The notes: a model not told the origin generated them from the sequence alone. 64,000 bases of DNA from Kitasatospora sp. NBC_00315 (GCF_041435095.1 NZ_CP108025.1:7688001-7752000), one strand, 5' to 3'; positions 30,707 through 39,646 are shown, counted from the stretch's first letter. Made by a program: numbers and translations.

Positions 30707-31144
30707 TCAGGGCCGGGCGGGGACGGCGGCGGTCTCCAGGTAGAAGTTGTCGATGCTCCGGACGGCGTGGGTGAAGTCGTCGAGGTTGACCGGCTTGGTG
30801 ACATACGCGTTGGCGTGCCGGTGATAGGCGCCGCTGACGTCCTCGGGAGCGGCCGAGGTGGTGAGGACGACGATGGGGATCAGCTTGAGCGTGTCGTCCG
30901 TCTTGAGCACCTCAAGGAGCTCGCGGCCGTTCATCCGGGGCATGTTGAGGTCGAGGATGATGAGGTCGGGAAGCCGCGCGGCCGTCTCCCGGAGGTATTC
31001 GAGGGCCGCCACACCGTCCTCGGCCTTGACGATCGTGCGGGCCGTGCCGTGCTCGAACAGCGCCTCCTCGATGAGCATGGCATCGGCGAGGTCGTCCTCG
31101 ACGAGCAGGACGCTGTACGAGCGGTTCTGGCTGCGGGTGGCCAT
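30707..31144 (-). CDS. Single-domain response regulator (Rcp1-type)
   Basis: A 145-residue CheY-like receiver with no output domain. The acidic pair is in 'VLLVEDDLADAMLIEEALFE', the phospho-acceptor Asp in 'DLIILDLNMPRMNGRELLEV', Thr in 'VVLTTSAAPEDV' and Lys in 'AYVTKPVNLDDF'. The long acceptor loop and C-terminal 'FYLET' fit the phytochrome-associated Rcp1 class. It follows the small HTH protein gene by 15 bases. The same two-gene unit recurs at 34807-35633 on the other side of the kinase genes. Confidence 0.93.
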   Translation of the reverse strand: MATRSQNRSYSVLLVEDDLADAMLIEEALFEHGTARTIVKAEDGVAALEYLRETAARLPDLIILDLNMPRMNGRELLEVLKTDDTLKLIPIVVLTTSAAPEDVSGAYHRHANAYVTKPVNLDDFTHAVRSIDNFYLETAAVPARP

Positions 31145-31159
31145 CAGGGGCTCCGGTTC

Positions 31160-31525
31160 TCAGGAGGTGGAGGTGCGGTGGGGTGCCGACGGGACCAGCC
31201 CCGGCCAGCGTTGGCGAGCGGCCTGGCGGCTGATCTCGCAGGCCTGTCCGAGCTGGGGGTAGCCCGCCCCGGCACCCGCCGCGTCGCGGGCCGCCCGGTC
31301 GGCGAGGCGCTCCGCGGCCCGGCGCAGGTGCATCAGGGCGTGCAACAGGGTCAGCGCGTCGCCCTGGGCGTCGTCCTCCCACGGCTCGGCCGGGGGCGGG
31401 CCGGCGGCGGGCAGCGGGCGGAAGGCGCGTGCGGCGAGGCGTCCGGCGAGCTCGCCGAGAGCCGCGTCCGCGAGGGCCGCGAGCTGGTCCTCGTCCATGA
31501 GGGCGGCGAAGCGGTCGGCTGGCAT
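31160..31525 (-). CDS. Small HTH-like protein paired with response regulator
   Basis: A 121-residue protein with an N-terminal helical half ('LAALADAALGELAGRLAARA', 'FRPLPAAG') and a C-terminal helix-turn-helix-like segment 'YPQLGQACEISRQAARQRWP'. It is a clear paralogue of the protein at 35247, and each is encoded immediately upstream of an Rcp1-type response regulator gene. It may be a DNA-binding partner or output for the receiver. No characterised family is recognised. Confidence 0.8.
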   Translation of the reverse strand: MPADRFAALMDEDQLAALADAALGELAGRLAARAFRPLPAAGPPPAEPWEDDAQGDALTLLHALMHLRRAAERLADRAARDAAGAGAGYPQLGQACEISRQAARQRWPGLVPSAPHRTSTS

Positions 31526-31582
31526 GGAAGCACCATAGCCCGATCGGCGGGCGGTCGGCGGCGTCAGGTGACCGCCCGCCGC

Positions 31583-31602
31583 CCGACAACCGAAGTTGTC
31601 GG
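31583..31602. promoter_or_regulatory. Operator-like inverted repeat between HTH and kinase genes
   Basis: CCGACAAC and GTTGTCGG form a perfect 8-bp inverted repeat around CGAA. A TATGGT hexamer at 31611-31616 is a candidate -10 element for the rightward kinase gene. The small HTH protein encoded on the left is an obvious candidate ligand for the site. Confidence 0.5.
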
Positions 31603-31696
31603 CCGACGTGTATGGTGTGGCTGCCGCGCGCGACCTGCCGCAGGCGGGTAAGGACGTAGGACACCCGGCACCGGGTGCCTGATGGAGGACCTCGAC

Positions 31697-33463
31697 ATGG
31701 CCAGCCAGACCCCGGCGGGAAACGATCCGGCCGGCCCGACCCGGGCAGCACCCGTGCCGGGACCGCGTGCGACGGTCGGGAAGGCCGCAGGCGCGGCCAC
31801 GGACCGCGGGCCGGGCTGGAGCACCCGCCGGATGCTGCAGGCCGGCGTGAGCGCCTCGCTGACCGTGCTGGTCCTGCTGGGGGCCGTCGGCGTCTGGGTG
31901 TTCGCGCACTCGTCGGAGGTCAACAACCGACTGGTCGACGGCAGCTCACCGGCCCTCATCGCGGCGGTGCGTCTGGAGTCCGGGCTGGTGAACCAGGAGA
32001 CCGGCATCCGCGGCTACGGCCTCACCGGCGAGGCCGACTTCCTCGCACCGTACGAGCAGGGCCTGGCCCAGCAGCGCGAGGCCGTCGCCACCCTGCGGCA
32101 GCTGGCCGGGGGCGCGCAGGACCGGGCCGACCTGGATCTGGTGCTGGAGCGCAGCGAGGGCTGGCAGAGCGCGGTCGCCCGGCCGGTCGCGGCGGCGCCG
32201 CCCGGCACCGCCGTACCGGAGGCCGGCCGGCAGGCCGCCGAGGGCAAGGCGGCCTTCGACGGCGTACGGGCCGCGCTGGCGCAGCAGCAGGCACACCTGC
32301 AGGCCGAGCGGGAGAGCGGCCGGGAGGCGCTGCGCTCCGTCCGGGCGCTGCGCAATGGTGTGTTCAGCGCCATCGCGCTGATCATCCTGGCCCTGGCCGT
32401 GCTGGTCTTCGAGGGGTTGCGGCGGGGCGTCACCCGACCGCTGGAGCACCTGGCGGCGGACGCCGAGCGGGTCGCCGGCGGCGACTTCTCCCACTCGATC
32501 ACCCCCACCGGCCCGGCCGACCTGCGCCAGCTCGCGGCCGTGGTCGAGGCGATGCGCGGCCGGCTGGCCCGGGAGCTGGAGGGCAAGGAGGAGGCCCGCA
32601 GGGTGCTCGACGCCCAGGCCGCCGACCTCCGGCGCTCCAACTCCGAGCTGGAGCAGTTCGCCTACGTGGCCTCGCACGACCTCCAGGAGCCGCTGCGCAA
32701 GGTCGCCAGCTTCTGTCAGCTGCTCCAGCGTCGCTACGGCGGGAGCCTGGACGCCAGGGCGGACCAGTACATCGAGTTCGCGGTGGACGGCGCCAACCGG
32801 ATGCAGACCCTCATCAACGACCTGCTGGCCTTCTCCCGGGTGGGCCGGGTGCACGCGAGTTACGCCCCGATCGACCTGGAGGAGATCCTGGAGCGGACCC
32901 TCGACTCGCTGAGCATCGCCATCGAGGACAGCGGCGCCGAGATCACCCATGATCCGCTGCCGGTGATCAACGGGGACGCCACCCAGCTCGGCATGCTCTT
33001 CCAGAACCTGATCAGCAACGCCGTCAAGTTCCGCAGCCCGGAGCGCCCCTCGCGGATCCGCCTGGAGGTGGCCCGGGACGGGGACCACTGGCGCCTCGCG
33101 GTCGTCGACAACGGCATCGGGATCGAGGCCGAGTTCGTGGACAAGGTCTTCGTCATCTTCCAGCGCCTGCACACCCGCGACGCCTACCCCGGCAACGGGA
33201 TCGGCCTGGCCATGTGCAAGAAGATCGTCGAGTTCCACGGCGGCACCGTCGCCGTCGATCTGGACCACACCCCGGGCACCCGCCTGGTCTTCACCCTGCC
33301 GGCCGGCGCCGAACCGGCCGGGGACGAGGACGCTCCGGCGGCCGGCGACGAGACCGGAGCCACCGACACGTCGACCGGAGCCGGCGGCACGCCGACCGGA
33401 GCCACCGGCACGCCGACCGGCGTGACCACCCCGACCGTACGGGCGGAGGCGGGCCGGCCGTGA
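31697..33463 (+). CDS. CHASE3-HAMP sensor histidine kinase
   Basis: A 588-residue membrane kinase. GGAGG lies 8 bases before the ATG at 31697, favouring it over an ATG five codons upstream. Membrane helix about 45-68; extracytoplasmic CHASE3 domain about 70-210 with 'LVNQETGIRGYGLTGEADFL'; second membrane helix about 215-240; HAMP about 240-295. The HisKA phospho-acceptor is in 'FAYVASHDLQEPLRKVASFC'. The HATPase has 'LFQNLISNAVKF', 'VVDNGIGIEAEF' and 'GNGIGLAMCKKIVEFHGG'. The tail is a Thr/Gly/Ala repeat. It overlaps the next gene by GTGA. The SHDLQEPLR type is phytochrome-kinase-like and fits the Rcp1-type regulators on both sides. Confidence 0.93.
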   Translation: MASQTPAGNDPAGPTRAAPVPGPRATVGKAAGAATDRGPGWSTRRMLQAGVSASLTVLVLLGAVGVWVFAHSSEVNNRLVDGSSPALIAAVRLESGLVNQETGIRGYGLTGEADFLAPYEQGLAQQREAVATLRQLAGGAQDRADLDLVLERSEGWQSAVARPVAAAPPGTAVPEAGRQAAEGKAAFDGVRAALAQQQAHLQAERESGREALRSVRALRNGVFSAIALIILALAVLVFEGLRRGVTRPLEHLAADAERVAGGDFSHSITPTGPADLRQLAAVVEAMRGRLARELEGKEEARRVLDAQAADLRRSNSELEQFAYVASHDLQEPLRKVASFCQLLQRRYGGSLDARADQYIEFAVDGANRMQTLINDLLAFSRVGRVHASYAPIDLEEILERTLDSLSIAIEDSGAEITHDPLPVINGDATQLGMLFQNLISNAVKFRSPERPSRIRLEVARDGDHWRLAVVDNGIGIEAEFVDKVFVIFQRLHTRDAYPGNGIGLAMCKKIVEFHGGTVAVDLDHTPGTRLVFTLPAGAEPAGDEDAPAAGDETGATDTSTGAGGTPTGATGTPTGVTTPTVRAEAGRP

Positions 33464-34752
33464 TCCCCGAGCAGCACAGCCGGCCCGAGCAGCCGGGCGA
33501 CGCTCTGCCCGGTGGCCCCGAACCGGCCGGGGCCTACCGCATCCTGCTCGTCGAGGACGACGCCGGGGACGCGCTCCTGGTCGAGGAACTGCTCGCCGAC
33601 ACCGACCTCAAGCACACCCTTCGGTGGACGCCGACCCTCGCCGCGGCCGTCGTCGAACTGGCCCGGGAGGAGGCGGACTGCGTCCTGGTGGACCTCCACC
33701 TGCCCGACGGCTCGGGCGTCGCCGTGGTCGCGGCCGTCCAGCAGGCGTGCCCCCGGGCGGCGGTGATCGTCCTCACCGGCCTCGCGGACTCCGGGGCCGG
33801 CGCGCGGGCGGTCGCCGTCGGAGCCCAGGACTACCTGGTCAAGGGCCAGGTCGACGAACAGCTCCTGCAACGCGCGGTGCGCTACGCGGTCAACCGCAAG
33901 CTGGCCGAGCGGGCCGGCGCCGAACTGCGCGAGGACCGCATCCGAGCGCGGGAGAACGCCCGGCTGGAACGCGGCCTGCTGCCCACCCCGCTGCTGCGCG
34001 GCGGGACCGCCACCGCCACCACCCGCTACCTACCCGGTCGGGAACGCGCCCTGCTGGGCGGGGACTTCCTGGACGTGGTGGAGACGGCGGACGGCGCGGT
34101 GCACGCCGTCATCGGCGACGTCAGCGGGCACGGGCCCGACGAGGCGGCGCTCGGCGTCTGCCTGCGGATCAGCTGGCGCGCGCTGGTGCTGGCCGGCCAC
34201 CGCGGGGTCGAGCTGCTGGATCTGCTGGAGCAGGTCCTGGTGGCCGAGCGGACCCGCTCGGACATGTTCGCCACCTGCACCATCGTCACCCTCGCGCCGC
34301 ACCGCTCGGAGGCCACCCTGCACCTGGCCGGCCACCACGAGCCGCTGCTCGCCCGCCCCGGCGCCCCGGGCTCCGCGGCCGGGGGCATGGCCGAGGTGCC
34401 CGCCCAGCACGGTGTGGCCCTCGGCATCGCGCCGGGCCTGCGGTACTGGCCGCCCACCGTCCTGCCGCTCCCGGCGGCAGGCGCGCTGTTCCTCTACACG
34501 GACGGACTCACCGAGGGGCACTGCGGCCCGGGCGCGGAGCGCCTCGGCGCGGACGGTCTGCTGGAGCTGGTCGCGACGGCGCCGGTCTCGGAGCCCCCGG
34601 CCCTGCTGGACCACCTGGTCGACACCGTCCGCCGGCTCAACGCCGGCCGGCACGCGGACGACCTGGCCATCCTGCACCTCGCCTGGGACCGGACCGGGGC
34701 CCAGGCCCGGTCCGCCGGCGGGCCGGAACTGCGGGTGAGCGGTGGACGCTGA
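33460..34752 (+). CDS. Response regulator fused to PP2C phosphatase
   Basis: A 430-residue protein. The receiver occupies about 25-150 ('RILLVEDDAGDALLVEELLA', acceptor Asp in 'CVLVDLHLPDGSG'). A helical linker leads to a PP2C/SpoIIE domain with 'LLGGDFLDVV', 'IGDVSGHGPDEAALGV', 'LYTDGLTEG' and 'ADDLAILHL', all metal ligands kept. GTG at 33460 overlaps the kinase stop, so kinase and regulator are coupled. It is likely phosphorylated by that kinase and then dephosphorylates a STAS antagonist, linking an extracellular signal to sigma release. Its 3' end lies in a 45-bp tandem duplication. Confidence 0.94.
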   Translation: MIPEQHSRPEQPGDALPGGPEPAGAYRILLVEDDAGDALLVEELLADTDLKHTLRWTPTLAAAVVELAREEADCVLVDLHLPDGSGVAVVAAVQQACPRAAVIVLTGLADSGAGARAVAVGAQDYLVKGQVDEQLLQRAVRYAVNRKLAERAGAELREDRIRARENARLERGLLPTPLLRGGTATATTRYLPGRERALLGGDFLDVVETADGAVHAVIGDVSGHGPDEAALGVCLRISWRALVLAGHRGVELLDLLEQVLVAERTRSDMFATCTIVTLAPHRSEATLHLAGHHEPLLARPGAPGSAAGGMAEVPAQHGVALGIAPGLRYWPPTVLPLPAAGALFLYTDGLTEGHCGPGAERLGADGLLELVATAPVSEPPALLDHLVDTVRRLNAGRHADDLAILHLAWDRTGAQARSAGGPELRVSGGR

Positions 34753-34824
34753 GCTGGGGGTTCAGCGCTCGTTGTGCGGGTGAGCGGTGGACGCTGAGCT
34801 GCGGGCTCAGCGCTCGTCGTGCGG
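34731..34824. repeat. 45-bp tandem duplication carrying twin terminator hairpins
   Basis: 34731-34775 and 34776-34820 are near-identical (4 mismatches). Each copy contains a hairpin: CGCTGA/TCAGCG (34747-34767), and CGCTGAGC/GCTCAGCG (34792-34812), perfect with a 5-base loop. The duplication spans the ends of two convergent genes, so it doubled a bidirectional terminator and the last codons. Confidence 0.85.
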
Positions 34825-35250
34825 CGGAAGGGCGACCGTGTCCAGGTAGAAGGCGTCGATGCTCTGGGCGGCCCGGGTGAAGTCGTCGAGGTTGACCGGC
34901 TTCGTCACGTAGGCGTTCGCGTGCTGCCGGTACGAACCGGCGATGTCCTCGGGCGCCGAGGAGGTGGTGAGCACCACCACCGGGATGTGCTGCAGGTCCT
35001 CGTCCGTCTTGAGCACGTGCAGCAGCTCACGGCCGTTCAGGCGGGGCATGTTGAGGTCGAGGATGATGAGGTCCGGCAGCCGCCGCAGGCTGTCGCGCAG
35101 GTACTCCAGCGCGGCCATGCCGTCCTCGGCCCGGGTGATCGTCCGGGCCCTGCCGCGGTCGAACAGGGCCTCCTCGATCAGCATCGCGTCGGCCGCGTCG
35201 TCCTCGACGAGCAGCACGTTCAGTGGACGGGCCGGGGCGGGAACGGTCAT
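34807..35250 (-). CDS. Single-domain response regulator (Rcp1-type), second copy
   Basis: A 147-residue CheY-like receiver, close paralogue of the one at 30707: 'VLLVEDDAADAMLIEEALFD', acceptor Asp in 'DLIILDLNMPRLNGRELLHV', 'VVLTTSSAPEDI', 'AYVTKPVNLDDF'. The ATG at 35250 overlaps the stop of the small HTH gene (ATGA), so translation is coupled; in the first copy the two genes are 15 bases apart. The stop lies inside the duplicated terminator region. Confidence 0.93.
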   Translation of the reverse strand: MTVPAPARPLNVLLVEDDAADAMLIEEALFDRGRARTITRAEDGMAALEYLRDSLRRLPDLIILDLNMPRLNGRELLHVLKTDEDLQHIPVVVLTTSSAPEDIAGSYRQHANAYVTKPVNLDDFTRAAQSIDAFYLDTVALPPHDER

Positions 35251-35633
35251 GGGGTGCTCCGGTCGGTGGAGGGAGGGTTCGCGGCGCCCGGCACCAGACC
35301 GGGCCAGCGTTTGCGGGCGCCCTGACGGCTCATCTCCAGTGCCTCGCCGAGCTGCGGGTAGCCCGCGCCCGCCTCGACGGCCTCCTGGGCCAGCCGGTCG
35401 GTCAGCCGCTCCGCCGCCCGCCGCAGGTGCACCAGCGTGTGGAGCCGGGCCAGCGCCTCGCCCTGGGCATCGGCCCCCTCGTCCGCCGGGAGGCCGCCGG
35501 GGGCCGCCGGCGGGGGCGGCAACGGCCGGAAGGCCCGCTGCGCCAGCCGGGCGGCCAGGTCGGCGACGGCCGCGTCCGCGAGGGAGGCTATCTGCTCCTC
35601 GCTCATGATCGGGGCGCGCCGGGGACGGGACAT
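35247..35633 (-). CDS. Small HTH-like protein, second copy
   Basis: A 128-residue paralogue of the protein at 31160 (shared 'LADAA', 'RAFRPLP', 'LHLRRAAERL'-like helix and 'GAGYPQLGEALEMSRQGARK' then 'RWPGLVP'). The helix-turn-helix-like segment is the most conserved part. The start at 35633 aligns with the paralogue's N-terminus. It is coupled to the downstream receiver gene. Function is unknown; co-duplication implies that the two proteins work together. Confidence 0.8.
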   Translation of the reverse strand: MSRPRRAPIMSEEQIASLADAAVADLAARLAQRAFRPLPPPPAAPGGLPADEGADAQGEALARLHTLVHLRRAAERLTDRLAQEAVEAGAGYPQLGEALEMSRQGARKRWPGLVPGAANPPSTDRSTP

Positions 35634-35699
35634 GCGTACAGCGTACTGGCCGTGGCCCCGGGCCGGTCCGTCCTCCGGGCGGGTGGCGGACGCGGGGCG

Positions 35700-36095
35700 T
35701 CAACCCGGGTGGCCGCCGCTCCCGTCCGCCGGGCGGTGCGGGCCGCCCAGGGCGGCCGCGGCCGCGGCGACGTCCGGGTGCAGGGCGAACAGCCGGTCGA
35801 CACCGGTGATCTCGAAGACGTGGTTCAGATCCCTGTTGCTGCCGGTGACGGCGAACGGCGCCGCCGCCGCCTGCGCCCGCTGGTAGGCGGAGATCAGGGC
35901 GGTGACCCCGATGGAGTCGCAGAACGTCAGACCGGAGGCGTCGAGGATCAGCGGGGTCCCGGCCTCCAGGGGCAGCGTCTCCACGGTCCGGCGCAGCCGG
36001 GGGGCGGTGTGGAAGTCGAGGTCGCCGTTCAGCACCACGACACTCGCCCCGGAGGCGTGGGTCTCTACGACGAGGACCAAGGCGTACTCGGGCAC
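35700..36095 (-). CDS. STAS-domain anti-sigma antagonist
   Basis: A 131-residue STAS protein: 'VVLNGDLDFHTAPRL', phospho-acceptor Ser in 'GLTFCDSIGVTALISAYQ', switch helix 'NHVFEITGVDRLFALH'. It lies 72 bases downstream of the stressosome operon on the same strand and is probably its last gene or an immediate target. By family it would be kept unphosphorylated by the PP2C proteins encoded upstream and would sequester an anti-sigma factor. Confidence 0.92.
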   Translation of the reverse strand: MPEYALVLVVETHASGASVVVLNGDLDFHTAPRLRRTVETLPLEAGTPLILDASGLTFCDSIGVTALISAYQRAQAAAAPFAVTGSNRDLNHVFEITGVDRLFALHPDVAAAAAALGGPHRPADGSGGHPG

Positions 36096-36167
36096 CGGAT
36101 CTCCTGGGATTGCTGAGTGAGGGTGGGGGAGTGGCGGCCCGCCGACGAGCGGGGGCCGCCGTGACGG

Positions 36168-37838
36168 TCAGCGCAGTCTGGCCGCGAGCAGGGCGATGTC
36201 GTCCGTCCGTGCCGTGCCGAACTCCTTCAGCAGGAAGTCGCAGAGCTCGTCGAGCTCCTGGGGGCCGGTGGACAGCGCCCGGCTCAGCCCGGCCAGGCCC
36301 CGGTCCAGATTCTCACCGGGCACCTCCACCAGGCCGTCGGTCAGCAGCAGCAGGGTGGAACCGGCGGGGACCGGGTGCGCGACGGCGGGCGGATGCGGAT
36401 GATCCAGGCCCAGCAGGATGCCGTGCTCCGTCAGATACCGGGTGGAGCCGTCCGGGTGGCGCAGCAGCGGCGGCAGATGGCCCGCGTTGGCGACCTGGAT
36501 CCGCCGCCCGCCGGGCTCCACCAGCACCAGGCAGACGGTGACCGTGACGGACGGTCTCAGCCGGACCAGCAGCGCGTCCAGCCGGCACAGGAGCGTCTGC
36601 GGGTCGTGTCCCTCGATGGCGTACGCGCGCAGGGCGTGCCGCACCTCGCCCATGACCACCGCCGCCGCCAGGGAGTGGCCCGCGACGTCCCCGACGGCCA
36701 GCAGCAGCCCGGCCGGGGTCTCGATCGCCTCGTAGAAGTCCCCGCCGATCGCCGAGTGGTCCGCCGCCGGTTCGTAGCGGACCGCCATCTCCACGCCCGG
36801 CACCTCGGGCAGCCGGTCGGGCAGGAAGGTCCGCTGCAGGGTGAGGACCAGTGCGTGCTCCTCGCTGTGACTGCGCATCGCCTCCAGGGCCAGCGCGCAG
36901 GCCTGGGCGAGCTGGGAGAGCAGTCCGCCGTCGTCGGGCCCGGCGAGCGCGCCCGCGTCCACGGCGAGGACGACGGGCGGCCGGCCCTGCTTGGTACGGG
37001 CCACGGTCAGGGCGACCCCGCCGGGGAAGACGTCGACCGCCGCGCCCGCCTCCCGGCCGGTCAGGGCCCGCCATTCGGCGCCCGACACGAGGGCGGTCTC
37101 CGTCCCGGTGGCGTCCCCGAGGGCGTGGTCCGCCAGCAGGTCGAGCAGGCCGGCCCCGGCGCTGCCCAGGCGGACGGGGCGGGGCGCACCGGCGCCGCCG
37201 GCCGCCGCCGAGGAGGGCCCCGGCGTCCGGGCGACGACCGCCACGTGGACGGCGGCGCCGTCCGGGCTCAGTGCCAGGGCGACCGCGGGGGAGGACATCA
37301 GGTCGGCCGCCCCGGTGGCGGCGGCCGAGGTGAACGCCTCCCCGCCCGTCACCCCGTAGACGGTCAGGGTGCTCCGGTTCAGGGTGGCGACGCGCGCCGC
37401 CAGCCGCTCGGCACGCCGCCGCGCACGGGCGTAGCGCAGTGCGGCGGTGACGGTCGCCAGCAGTTCGGCCGGGGCGATCGGCTCGGCCAGGTAGGCGTCC
37501 GCGCCGCGGTGCAGTCCCTGGGTGCGGTCGGCGACCTCGATGGCGGTCGCCGAGACGTGGATCACCGGGAGCGACGCGGTGCGCGGATCGGCCTTGATCT
37601 GCTCGCAGACCTCGAAACCGCTCATGTCCGGCAGGCGGACGTCCACCACGGCGAGCTCCGGCAGCTCGTCGTCGGCGGCCGCGGCCAGCAGTGCCAGGCC
37701 CTGCGTCCCGTCGGCCGCCTCCACCACGGTGTGACCCGCCCGCCGCAGCCAACTGCCCACGATGTAGCGGTTGGTCTCGTTGTCGTCGAGGACCAGTACG
37801 GTGGCGGCCGCGCCGTCCTCGTTCGGGTTGGCGCTCAT
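36168..37838 (-). CDS. Response regulator-PP2C phosphatase
   Basis: A 556-residue protein. Receiver about 12-135 ('TVLVLDDNETNRYIVGSWLR', acceptor Asp in 'LAVVDVRLPDMSGFEV', Lys position in 'YLAEPIAPAEL' reads Glu rather than Lys). Middle GAF-like region about 150-325. SpoIIE/PP2C domain about 330-555 with 'IGGDFYEAIETP', 'GDVAGHSLAAAVVMGEVRHA', 'LTDGLVEVP' and 'TDDIALLAARLR'. The ATG overlaps the hybrid kinase stop (ATGA). As the output end of the stressosome operon it should dephosphorylate a STAS antagonist such as the one encoded next. Loss of the conserved receiver Lys may change its phosphorylation dynamics. Confidence 0.93.
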   Translation of the reverse strand: MSANPNEDGAAATVLVLDDNETNRYIVGSWLRRAGHTVVEAADGTQGLALLAAAADDELPELAVVDVRLPDMSGFEVCEQIKADPRTASLPVIHVSATAIEVADRTQGLHRGADAYLAEPIAPAELLATVTAALRYARARRRAERLAARVATLNRSTLTVYGVTGGEAFTSAAATGAADLMSSPAVALALSPDGAAVHVAVVARTPGPSSAAAGGAGAPRPVRLGSAGAGLLDLLADHALGDATGTETALVSGAEWRALTGREAGAAVDVFPGGVALTVARTKQGRPPVVLAVDAGALAGPDDGGLLSQLAQACALALEAMRSHSEEHALVLTLQRTFLPDRLPEVPGVEMAVRYEPAADHSAIGGDFYEAIETPAGLLLAVGDVAGHSLAAAVVMGEVRHALRAYAIEGHDPQTLLCRLDALLVRLRPSVTVTVCLVLVEPGGRRIQVANAGHLPPLLRHPDGSTRYLTEHGILLGLDHPHPPAVAHPVPAGSTLLLLTDGLVEVPGENLDRGLAGLSRALSTGPQELDELCDFLLKEFGTARTDDIALLAARLR

Positions 37839-39646
37839 CCCTCGCCCCGCTCCCCGGTCCGGGCCGGTGGATCGGCGGCCGGCCGGGCCCCGGCCTCCCG
37901 GTGGAAGACCGCCGCCAGCCGCGGGGCGGACAGCGTGGACTTCTCCAGGACGGCGCGGGCGTGCCCCAGCCGCTCGTGCTCCAGCGCGTCCGTCGTCGCC
38001 GAGGTGACGACGATCACGGGGATGTCGCGCAGCCGGGGATCGGCCGCCAGCTCCGCCAGCACCTGGTAGCCGTCGACGTCCGGCATGTGCAGGTCGAGCA
38101 GCACCGCGTCGGGGTTCTCCCGGCGGACCGCCCCCACCGCCAGGCCGCCCTCGGCGACCTCGACGACCCGCTCGGCCAGCTCCGCGAGAACGGGGCGCAG
38201 ACTGCTGCGGAAGGCGTCGTCGTCGTCCACGGTGACCAGGACGGCCACCCGGGCGAGCCGCTCCGCCGCCTCCTCGACCGGCGCGGGCGGCGCCGGCGGC
38301 AGCCGGACGGCGACGCTGGTGCCCTGCCCCGGAGTGCTCGTCAGGGTGAGCGTGCCGCCGAGCAGTTCGGTGAGCCGGCGCGCGTAGGGCAGCCCCAGGC
38401 CCGTCCCGGAGTGGCCCCGCTGGTGCGGTCCGCGCACCTGGTAGAACTCCTCGAAGACCCGGTCCTGCTGATCCTGGGTGATGCCCACACCCGTGTCCCG
38501 GACGGTGAGCACCAGCTCCTCGCCGGCGCCGCCCGCCTCCACCGCCAGATCGAGGGCCACCGTGCCCCGTTCGGTGAACTTGAGGGAGTTGGACAGCAGG
38601 TTGCGCAACACCCGGATGAGCATCACCTCGTCGCTGACCAGGGCCGGCGCGTCCTCGGGATCGACGATGGCCAGCTCGACGTCCTCCTTCGCGCCGACGC
38701 CGCGCAGGATGCCGCGCAACTCGCCGAGCATCGCCCGGAGATCGACCGGCGCCCAGTGCGGGTCGAGGCGCCCGGACTCCGCCTTGGCGACGTCCAGGAG
38801 TTCGTCCACCAGCGCGAGCAGGGTGTTGCCCGAGGCCGAGATCAGGGCGACCTGGCGGCGCTGCTCCGCGTCGAGGCCCTCCGAGTCGGTGTCCAGCAGC
38901 AGCCGGGCCAGGCCGACCACCGCGTTCACCGGCGTGCGCAGTTCGTGGCTGACGTTGGCCCAGAAGCGGGTCTTCGCCTCGCTGGCCTCCCGCAACTGGT
39001 CCGACTTCTCGTCCAGTTCGGCGTAGAGCGCGACGACGCCGCGGTTGGTCTCCTCCAGCTCCGTGGAGAGTTCGGAGTAGAGGGCCATCACCCCGCGGTT
39101 GGTCTCCTCCAGCTCCCGGTTCAGCCGGTGCAGTTCCTCCCGCTGCGCGCGGGACTCCTCCAGTGCCGCGATCAGATCCCTGGTCTGGGCGCGGGAGTCC
39201 TCGGAGACGCTCGACCCCGAGTGGGAACTGAGCACCTCGCGTGCCCTCTCCATCAGGGCGGGCACGGTCGGGCCGTGCACCGGGAGCTGCTGCTCGACCA
39301 GCACCCGTCCGGCGGACGGCCGGTGGTCGTGGCTGACCTGGACCAGGCGCGCCGCCGCGTCGAGCGACTCGGGGCTCGGGCCCGGCCCGTCCTGCCAGTG
39401 CAGGTTCACCAGCAGCGCCGGGTTCTCGCCCGGACTGACGGTGAACTCCACGGTGAGCGCCGTCGATCCGAGCAGGCCGCGGCCCAGCTCGCTCAGCGCG
39501 GTGGCCAGCCGGACCTGGTCCTGCGTCTCGACGCCGAGGGCCTCGGCGACGGAGCGCCCGACCCGCCGGAGCACGAAGGTGTCCTGCTCGCTGGCGACGG
39601 CCACCGTCAGCAGGTGGACGGCCACGGTGCCGGCAGGGCGGCTCAC
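37835..39646 (-). CDS. Hybrid histidine kinase with HATPase-like N-terminus and receiver
   Basis: A 603-residue cytoplasmic kinase with no membrane helix. Residues 1-125 resemble a truncated RsbT-like HATPase ('ALGVETQDQVRLATALSELG'). A coiled coil at about 150-215 contains two copies of 'ELEETNRGVxALY'. HisKA has 'FWANVSHELRTPVNAVVGLA'; HATPase has 'RNLLSNSLKF', 'RDTGVGITQDQ' and 'GTGLGLPYARRL'. A C-terminal receiver follows ('LVTVDDDDAFRSSL', acceptor Asp in 'AVLLDLHMPDVDGYQV'). The GTG start overlaps the previous stop and its own stop overlaps the next ATG. It probably couples stressosome state to the response regulator-PP2C. Confidence 0.93.
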   Translation of the reverse strand: MSRPAGTVAVHLLTVAVASEQDTFVLRRVGRSVAEALGVETQDQVRLATALSELGRGLLGSTALTVEFTVSPGENPALLVNLHWQDGPGPSPESLDAAARLVQVSHDHRPSAGRVLVEQQLPVHGPTVPALMERAREVLSSHSGSSVSEDSRAQTRDLIAALEESRAQREELHRLNRELEETNRGVMALYSELSTELEETNRGVVALYAELDEKSDQLREASEAKTRFWANVSHELRTPVNAVVGLARLLLDTDSEGLDAEQRRQVALISASGNTLLALVDELLDVAKAESGRLDPHWAPVDLRAMLGELRGILRGVGAKEDVELAIVDPEDAPALVSDEVMLIRVLRNLLSNSLKFTERGTVALDLAVEAGGAGEELVLTVRDTGVGITQDQQDRVFEEFYQVRGPHQRGHSGTGLGLPYARRLTELLGGTLTLTSTPGQGTSVAVRLPPAPPAPVEEAAERLARVAVLVTVDDDDAFRSSLRPVLAELAERVVEVAEGGLAVGAVRRENPDAVLLDLHMPDVDGYQVLAELAADPRLRDIPVIVVTSATTDALEHERLGHARAVLEKSTLSAPRLAAVFHREAGARPAADPPARTGERGEG

